A stretch of 64,000 bases of DNA from Aureimonas sp. AU12 (GTDB taxonomy: Bacteria > Pseudomonadota > Alphaproteobacteria > Rhizobiales > Rhizobiaceae). Position numbers and translations under genes: made by a program. Positions within the stretch are counted from its first letter, which is position 1; the number at the start of each line of letters is the position of its first letter. The notes beneath the pieces were generated by a model, which saw nothing but the letters and a program-made list of their open reading frames with translations, ran no database searches and was not told the origin of the DNA. The stretch spans positions 60,426-124,425 of the forward strand of contig NZ_BBWH01000044.1 in the NCBI RefSeq assembly GCF_001463705.1, given 5' to 3'. This document shows, in pieces, positions 56,486-64,000 of this stretch.

Positions 56486-56592
56486 CCATCCCGCGTTGTC
56501 CAGCCCCGAAGAGGCCGTCAGCAGGGCGGAGGCGCGCCGCGCCTTTCAAAGCGCCGAAGGCGCGCCGCAGCCCTGTGGTCAACGCGGGATGG
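56486..56592. repeat. 13-bp inverted repeat around GC-rich core
   Basis: CCATCCCGCGTTG (56486-56498) and CAACGCGGGATGG (56580-56592) are exact reverse complements, enclosing a core rich in GGCGCGCC. It lies between convergent genes and may be a terminator or part of an origin. Confidence 0.5.
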
Positions 56593-56607
56593 GCGGATCA
56601 GGGGTCG

Positions 56608-56952
56608 CTACCACTCAAGCCCGCGAGCTGCGCGCTGTCGTTGACGAAGCTGGCGGATCGGCCACATCGCGCCGACGCCCAGCGCCTCGGCGAGGTCGCC
56701 GAACAGGTTCGCGCGTCGCAGATCGGCCTTCCAGATCGCAAGGGTGTCCGGGGTCTCTGCCCGCCGGAGTTCGGCGAGCCGTTCGTCCACCTCGGCGAGA
56801 TCGACAAGGAGTGCCCGCGCCGGTCGCGGATCCACGAGGTTCGCTCGGCGGCGGGCCTGACGTTCGGCATCCGTCATCGGCTGGCCGTCCGGTCGAACCG
56901 GTGGTCGTCCGCGACGGGGTTTCGGCAGGTCGGCAGGCGGGGTGTCGGACAC
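56608..56952 (-). CDS. Small basic protein, possible DNA-binding
   Basis: The 114-residue protein has a basic KPRRGRPPVRPDGQP segment (AT-hook-like) and MTDAERQARRRA, features seen in small plasmid and phage regulators. GTG 56952 is preceded by GGAG. It is the last gene before the right-end repeats and could be a recombination directionality factor or repressor; unproven. Confidence 0.55.
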   Translation of the reverse strand: MSDTPPADLPKPRRGRPPVRPDGQPMTDAERQARRRANLVDPRPARALLVDLAEVDERLAELRRAETPDTLAIWKADLRRANLFGDLAEALGVGAMWPIRQLRQRQRAARGLEW

Positions 56953-57143
56953 GAGGCGGCTCCGGTTTTCGTGGTCACGAAAATGCCGGACGAACGCGCT
57001 GCGAGCAAGGGGGCGTCCATGTCGCCACCCCGAACTGCGTTCGGCTGCGCCCCTCCCCGGAGGGGCTGACGCCGCCCCGCGGGGCGACGTCGATTCGCCC
57101 GGCTCGCGCCGGCTACGCCGACGCTCTCCGGTCGCGGGTTTCT

Positions 57144-57267
57144 GTACCGACATCGTACCGACAGGCCGGGTCCGGCGGCCGACGCACCCAGCCGGGCGAC
57201 AGGGCGTTCAAGGTTTCGCGCCTACAGGGCGCGGCAAGGATTCGTCGAGGCGGTACGCAGTCGGTAC
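57144..57267. repeat. GTCGGTAC repeats, right end of element
   Basis: Inverted copies GTACCGAC at 57144 and 57155, and direct copies GGCGGTAC (one mismatch) at 57249 and GTCGGTAC at 57260. Both pairs have the 11-bp period of the left end. Confidence 0.6.
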
Positions 57268-57345
57268 GAAACACCCCGCAGAACGCGGAAAACCCGGCCA
57301 GTCACTAGGACTGGTCAGCTTTCGTCAACAATTTCAGTGTGTTTA

Positions 57346-57393
57346 ATGGTGCCGGCTGCAGGGCTCGAACCCGCGACCCCCTGATTACAAATC
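57346..57393 (-). other. attR within intact tRNA-Thr gene
   Basis: The 48-bp repeat partner of attL. It covers the tRNA 3' end through the anticodon loop. The intact tRNA continues to 57422, so integration preserved the gene. Confidence 0.9.
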
Positions 57394-57422
57394 AGGTGCT
57401 CTACCAGCTGAGCTAAGCCGGC
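57347..57422 (-). tRNA. tRNA-Thr (TGT)
   Basis: The minus strand folds as a complete 76-nt tRNA: acceptor GCCGGCT, D-loop AGCTCAGCTGGTAGAGC, anticodon arm CCTGATTTGTAATCAGG and T-arm GGGTTCGAGCCC. CCA is encoded. Anticodon TGT reads ACA. It is the insertion target of the element. Confidence 0.95.
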
Positions 57423-57630
57423 CACTGGCGATGGCCTACCATGAAGAAAGCGGAAGTGCATCCCCTATCGATGCGAAAACGAGATCGTCAGAATGGACCG
57501 GTCACGAGGCGCGCATGCCGGCGTGCTTGCCAGAAATCGGGCGATCTCGCAGCGTCCGTTCGATCGGACGGTTGTAGGCGTGGCAAATTTTCTAGGGCAT
57601 AGGGAGGGCTGCTCAAAACGGGAGGACTGC

Positions 57631-58734
57631 ATGGATCGTCGCCAATTCATTCTGAAGACCGCCATTGCCGGCGGCGGAGCCGCAGCTGGCGTTTCGCTGG
57701 CGGCACCGGCCTTGGCGCAGGATGCGCCCGCCATCCGCTGGCGCATGACGTCGAGCTTTCCGAACACGCTCGATACGCTGTTCGGTTCGTCGCAGCTTTT
57801 CGCCAAGACCGTCTCGGACCTGACCAACGGCCAGTTCAAGATCGACGTGTTCCCTGCCGGCGAACTCGTGCCCGGCCTCGCTGCCCTAGATGCCGTGCAG
57901 GACGGCACGGTCGAGGCCGCTCACTCGGTTCTCTACTACTACGTCGGTAAGGACCCGACCTTCGCGATCGGCTCGGCGATCCCGTTCGGCCTGAACGCTC
58001 GCCAGCAGAACGCGTGGCTCTACTATGGCGGCGGTAACGAGGCGATCAACGGCTTCCTCGATACCTACGGCGTCGTGGCCCATCCCGGCGGCAACACCGG
58101 CACGCAGATGGGCGGCTGGTTCCGCAAGGAGATCAATTCGGTCGCCGACCTGCAGGGCCTGAAGATGCGTATCGCCGGCATCGCCGGTCAGGTTCTGGCG
58201 CCGCTCGGCGTGATCGGGCAGCAGCTCGCGGGCGGCGACGTCTACCCGGCGCTGGAGCGCGGGACGCTGGACGCCACCGAGTTCGTCGGACCCTACGACG
58301 ATGAGAAGCTCGGCTTCTACCAGGTGGCCCCGTACTATTATTACCCGGCGTTCTGGGAGGCCGGCCCGACCGTCCACTACATCTTCAACAAGGCGAAGGT
58401 GGAGGAGCTGCCGGCGGCCTACAGGGCGGCGCTTGATGCCGCCGCCGCGCTCTGCAACACGCGGATGCTCGCCGACTACGACGTCAAGAACATGCGCGCC
58501 ATCCGCTCGCTCGTCGGCAAGGGCGTGCAGCTTCGTCCGCTACCGCGCGACGTGCTCGATGCCGCCTATGATTCGTCGCAGAAGCTGTATGCCGGGCTCA
58601 ACGAATCGAACCCGAAGTGGAAGGCTATGTACGAGCCCTGGTCGCAGTTCCGCAGTCAGGTCTTCGAGTGGTTCCGCGTCGCCGAGTATACGAACGACAC
58701 CTACGGCTATTCGCGTCAGGCGGCTGGCCAGTAG
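57631..58734 (+). CDS. TRAP transporter substrate-binding protein (DctP family)
   Basis: The 367-residue protein starts MDRRQFILKTAIAGGGAAAG, a twin-arginine signal. Mature blocks are [25 protein letters not shown], [30 protein letters not shown] and [14 protein letters not shown], typical of large 2-oxo-carboxylate or lactate-type TRAP binding proteins. GGGAGGA precedes ATG 57631. It has a strong paralogue directly downstream. Confidence 0.92.
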   Translation: MDRRQFILKTAIAGGGAAAGVSLAAPALAQDAPAIRWRMTSSFPNTLDTLFGSSQLFAKTVSDLTNGQFKIDVFPAGELVPGLAALDAVQDGTVEAAHSVLYYYVGKDPTFAIGSAIPFGLNARQQNAWLYYGGGNEAINGFLDTYGVVAHPGGNTGTQMGGWFRKEINSVADLQGLKMRIAGIAGQVLAPLGVIGQQLAGGDVYPALERGTLDATEFVGPYDDEKLGFYQVAPYYYYPAFWEAGPTVHYIFNKAKVEELPAAYRAALDAAAALCNTRMLADYDVKNMRAIRSLVGKGVQLRPLPRDVLDAAYDSSQKLYAGLNESNPKWKAMYEPWSQFRSQVFEWFRVAEYTNDTYGYSRQAAGQ

Positions 58735-60000
<1,266 letters not shown>

Positions 60001-60026
60001 CTGAGGTCGACGCGGAGATCGAAACG

Positions 60027-60059
60027 AAAAGGCCGGCGGATCATCTCCGCCGGCCTTTT
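60027..60059. terminator. Bidirectional terminator
   Basis: A 14-bp perfect stem, AAAAGGCCGGCGGA/TCCGCCGGCCTTTT, lies between the convergent TRAP binding-protein and dctM genes. A and T runs on both sides serve both directions. Confidence 0.9.
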
Positions 60060-60077
60060 CCGTTGTCTTGTGCTGTG

Positions 60078-61664
<1,587 letters not shown>

Positions 61665-61688
61665 CGAGGAAGCTCCCGGTCCGGCCGA

Positions 61689-62228
61689 TCACTGCAGCGG
61701 CTTTTCGTATTTCGTCTCGAGCGTGATCAGCCCGGACAGCGCCGCGAACCGCTTGATCAGTTCGGAGAGCCCTTGCAGGAACAGCAGCCCGAACCCGAGC
61801 GGCAGCATCGCCTTGGCCGGCCAAAGAATGAGGCCGCCGGCATTCATCGACCCTTCGCCTGTGATGAAGGAGCGCCAGAAAAACGGAAACGTCAGGCTGA
61901 ACAGGAAGGCGATCACCGGCAGGAACAGGACGAGGAAGCCGAAGACGTCGATGTAGATCCGCCCGCGCGGCGACAGCGCGGAATAGAGGAGATCGACGCG
62001 GACGTGCTCGTTCATCCGCAGCGTATACGAGGCGCCGAGAAGCACGATGCCGGCAAACATGTACCACTGGACTTCGAGCGCGCCGTTCGAACTGATATTC
62101 AGCGCGTATCGGAGCAGCGCGTTGCCAGCACTGATCAGCACGGCCACCAGCACCAGATAGTCCGCGATCACGGCGAAGCCGGCGGTCAGCCGGTCCACAG
62201 CCCGGCTGAAGGCGAGCAAAACTCCCAT
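61689..62228 (-). CDS. dctQ: TRAP transporter small permease DctQ
   Basis: The 179-residue protein has four helices with GNALLRYALNISSNGALEVQ and TLRMNEHVRVDLLYSALS, typical of DctQ. ATG 62228 follows GGGGGGAA. It lies 24 bp before dctM, in one operon. Confidence 0.9.
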   Translation of the reverse strand: MGVLLAFSRAVDRLTAGFAVIADYLVLVAVLISAGNALLRYALNISSNGALEVQWYMFAGIVLLGASYTLRMNEHVRVDLLYSALSPRGRIYIDVFGFLVLFLPVIAFLFSLTFPFFWRSFITGEGSMNAGGLILWPAKAMLPLGFGLLFLQGLSELIKRFAALSGLITLETKYEKPLQ

Positions 62229-62400
62229 CGTTCCCCCCGAAACATCTTGGCGTCCGCCTGCCGATCCTCGTATGCCCGGCAGGCTCAGGGCTGCTGCCCT
62301 TCGCACCCGTGGGCCTACGATAGAAGGTCAAGGCATTGCCAGCATTTTTTCGCCGGTCCGTCGATCGTGAAGCGGCGCGGTCGGTCAAGGACGGCACCGG

Positions 62401-62655
62401 ATGAGCGATCTCGATCGACGCATCGAGCGTCAGGGCGCGACGGTCGCCAGACTCGCGCGACAGTTGCAGTTCGAGCGGCTGATGCTGCAGCGACTGCGTC
62501 AGCGTGCGGGGATCCAGGGCAGAGGCAACGCCACCGAAGCAGAGCCTGCTGCCGTAATAGGGTCGATCAGCGAGGTCTATGCGGCGGCGTTGCTGAGGCA
62601 GATCGAAGCGGATGCGCCCGCCAGGGCGGCCGCCGAGCCCGACGTCAAGCCATGA
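62401..62655 (+). CDS. Small coiled-coil hypothetical protein
   Basis: The 84-residue protein has an N-terminal heptad-like region (MSDLDRRIERQGATVARLAR). No family recognised. Its last 11 bp overlap the convergent rlmB end. Confidence 0.5.
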   Translation: MSDLDRRIERQGATVARLARQLQFERLMLQRLRQRAGIQGRGNATEAEPAAVIGSISEVYAAALLRQIEADAPARAAAEPDVKP

Positions 62656-63499
62656 ACCGACGCGCGGCGTAGAGACCGACGGCGGCGGCATTCGAGACGT
62701 TCAGCGACCGAATGGCGCCGGGAACCTCGAGCCTTGCGAGCATATCGACGGTCTCACGCGTCTTCTGACGAAGGCCCTTGCCCTCGGACCCGAGCACGAG
62801 CGCAAGGCGCTTCGTCGTGAACGCGGTTTCCAGTTCGACGCCGCCATCCGAATCGAGCCCGATCGTCTGGAAGCCCCGCTCTGCGATCTCGACCAGCGCT
62901 TCCGCCAGATTGGTGATCTGGATGTAGGGGACGAGTTCGAGCGCGCCCGACGCGGATTTGGCGAGAACGCCCGATTCCTGCGGCGAATGCCGGGATGTCG
63001 TCACCACCGCACCAGCGCCGAAGGCGACGGCCGAGCGCAGGATGGCGCCGACATTATGTGGATCGGTTACTTGATCGAGCACCAGAACGAGATCGGTTTC
63101 GCCGAGGTCGGCGAGCCGGCGCACGGCCAGCGGATCGGTTTCCAGCATGGCGCCCTGATGAACGGCCTCGCTGCCAAGCTCCGAATCGAGGAACCGGGGC
63201 TCGACGATCTCCAGCGGGCAGGGTGGGTTGCCCTCTTCGATCTCCAGCCGGTTCAACGCATTGCGGGTGCAATAGAGGCGGTGCAGCACGCGTGCGGGGT
63301 TGGCGAGAGCCGCCTCGACGGTGTGGATGCCGTAGAGCCGAACCCTGTCGGCGGGCGTCGGCTTGCCGGGCCGGGCAGCCTTGCGGGCCGGCACAGAAGG
63401 GGCAGGGCCGGACTTGTCGGCATTCTGCTCCCTGTAGGCGCGACGCAGGTTCGCGTAGTGGGAGTCCTTGGGCGTGTGGGTCGGCTTCTTGTCGGTCAT
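62645..63499 (-). CDS. rlmB: 23S rRNA (guanosine-2'-O)-methyltransferase RlmB
   Basis: The 284-residue SpoU/TrmH-family enzyme has a Lys/Pro-rich N-terminal extension, a substrate-binding domain beginning RLYGIHTVEAAL, and the knotted SAM domain: LDQVTDPHNVGAILRSA, ALVLGSEGKGLR and SLNVSNAAAVGLY. It methylates G2251 of 23S rRNA in E. coli. Position next to tRNA-Tyr and tRNA-Gly is common in alphaproteobacteria. Confidence 0.92.
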   Translation of the reverse strand: MTDKKPTHTPKDSHYANLRRAYREQNADKSGPAPSVPARKAARPGKPTPADRVRLYGIHTVEAALANPARVLHRLYCTRNALNRLEIEEGNPPCPLEIVEPRFLDSELGSEAVHQGAMLETDPLAVRRLADLGETDLVLVLDQVTDPHNVGAILRSAVAFGAGAVVTTSRHSPQESGVLAKSASGALELVPYIQITNLAEALVEIAERGFQTIGLDSDGGVELETAFTTKRLALVLGSEGKGLRQKTRETVDMLARLEVPGAIRSLNVSNAAAVGLYAARRFMA

Positions 63500-63689
63500 G
63501 ATCGCCTTCTAACCCAGTTCGGCGCTGCCCGGTATCGCGGAATGCGCCAACTGCGCAGAGGCTGTGGAGAGGCGGAAGTTTGCGCCGGGGGCATGTTGAC
63601 ACCGGTCCGAGCGGATTGCATAACGCCGCTCGAAACGAGGCGGTCCCGCCGCCCCGGTTCACTTGCGCATGAAGCCCTGCAGCAGTTCT

Positions 63690-63774
63690 GGAGGGATGCC
63701 CGAGTGGTTAAAGGGGACGGACTGTAAATCCGTTGGCTTAGCCTACGTTGGTTCAAATCCAACTCCCTCCACCA
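63690..63774 (+). tRNA. tRNA-Tyr (GTA)
   Basis: An 85-nt class II tRNA with a long variable arm. Acceptor GGAGGGA pairs with TCCCTCC, the anticodon loop is ACTGTAAATC (GTA), T-arm GGTTCAAATCC, and CCA is encoded. Confidence 0.95.
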
Positions 63775-63794
63775 CTGCCGGCAGGGTTTCGCAT

Positions 63795-63868
63795 GCGGGT
63801 ATAGCTCAGTGGTAGAGCAGCAGCCTTCCAAGCTGAATATGCGGGTTCGATTCCCGCTACCCGCTCCA
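63795..63868 (+). tRNA. tRNA-Gly (TCC)
   Basis: A 74-nt tRNA. Acceptor GCGGGTA pairs with TACCCGC, D-arm AGCTCAGTGGTAGAGC, anticodon loop CCTTCCAAG (TCC), T-arm CGGGTTCGATTCCCG, CCA encoded. It is 20 bp after tRNA-Tyr and probably co-transcribed. Confidence 0.95.
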
Positions 63869-64000
63869 GTTCCCCCGTGAACGCTGCGATATTTGCGTCA
63901 GCTCGGCCCAAGCCGATGGGGGCAGCGCTTGTATTTCGATTCCACCCTCGCTATGTCGCGGCCCTGTTCTCGTAAGCCTCGTGAAGTGGAAGACAACGAC

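Larger units (their letters stand above)
43536..57393. mobile_element. 13.8-kb integrative mobilizable element in tRNA-Thr
   Basis: The element is bounded by 48-bp direct repeats (43536-43583 and 57346-57393, one mismatch) that equal the 3' half of tRNA-Thr(TGT). It encodes a tyrosine integrase, MobA/MobL relaxase with accessory proteins, candidate oriT, rolling-circle Rep, a DotA/TraY-like protein, and probable cargo (helicase pair, HEPN-like gene). There are no phage structural genes and no complete type IV secretion set, so it should need a helper for transfer. The unit length between repeats is 13,810 bp. The helicase cargo is visibly lower in GC than the flanks. Confidence 0.88.

Noticed and set aside
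56451..57308. Plus-strand coding sequence over the right end of the element
   Set aside because: Composition is that of a shadow frame, it crosses the repeats, and the minus-strand frame with RBS and MTDAERQ-type motif is more convincing.
43536..57393. Prophage
   Set aside because: No capsid, terminase, portal, tail or lysis genes are present; relaxase, Rep and oriT indicate a mobilizable element.

Overview
The window looks like a chromosomal segment of a high-GC alphaproteobacterium, most likely of the order Hyphomicrobiales (Rhizobiales). The grounds are the dense ABC and TRAP transporter content, a PxpA/biotin carboxylase cluster, ATGA-coupled operons, and rlmB next to tRNA-Tyr and tRNA-Gly. 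I cannot name the genus. No sequence search was run; all family assignments come from motifs and recalled family features.

Layout of the left half. 1-2.8 kb: a biotin-carboxylase/BCCP pair of the 5-oxoprolinase-associated type, divergent from a LysR regulator, pxpA and a GST-family gene. 2.8-14.8 kb: a large uptake and processing cluster on the minus strand. It has two PotD/F-like binding proteins, two PotA-like ATPases, two permeases, two SDR oxidoreductases, an HpPgdA-type deacetylase-fold hydrolase and a COG0523 metallochaperone GTPase with a small Cys protein. It is flanked by a plus-strand GntR/FCD regulator that has two winged-helix domains. 15.2-17.8 kb: a membrane GGDEF-EAL protein.

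18.3-35.4 kb is a compact type II secretion module: gspL-gspM-gspC-like plus a membrane protein on minus, gspE-F-H-I-J-D-K on plus, gspO on minus and gspG on plus. Directly downstream lies a 1444-residue secreted protein with four near-identical lectin-like modules, a ricin-B domain and a complete galactose-oxidase (copper radical) domain. A Sco-type copper chaperone follows immediately. This reads as one system: a machine, a copper enzyme as its likely cargo, and a factor for loading copper.

35.5-43.2 kb holds mixed genes: a fatty-acid desaturase, a cytosolic PhnD-like protein, a GSP39-like SDR, and an Fe3+-type ABC transporter whose ATPase gene is convergent to its permease and binding-protein genes.

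43.5-57.4 kb is a 13.8-kb integrated element in the 3' half of a tRNA-Thr(TGT) gene, bounded by 48-bp direct repeats. It carries a tyrosine integrase, a MobA/MobL relaxase with a candidate RSF1010-like oriT, a rolling-circle Rep, and a DotA/TraY-family protein without other type IVB genes. Likely cargo is an SF2 helicase with a small Cys protein, and a HEPN-like protein. GTCGGTAC repeats 11 bp apart lie near both ends. I read it as an integrative mobilizable element that hijacks a helper conjugation system.

57.4-64 kb is host backbone again: tandem paralogous TRAP binding proteins facing a dctQM pair whose DctM has a repetitive PSFGAP tail, then a small coiled-coil gene, rlmB, tRNA-Tyr and tRNA-Gly.
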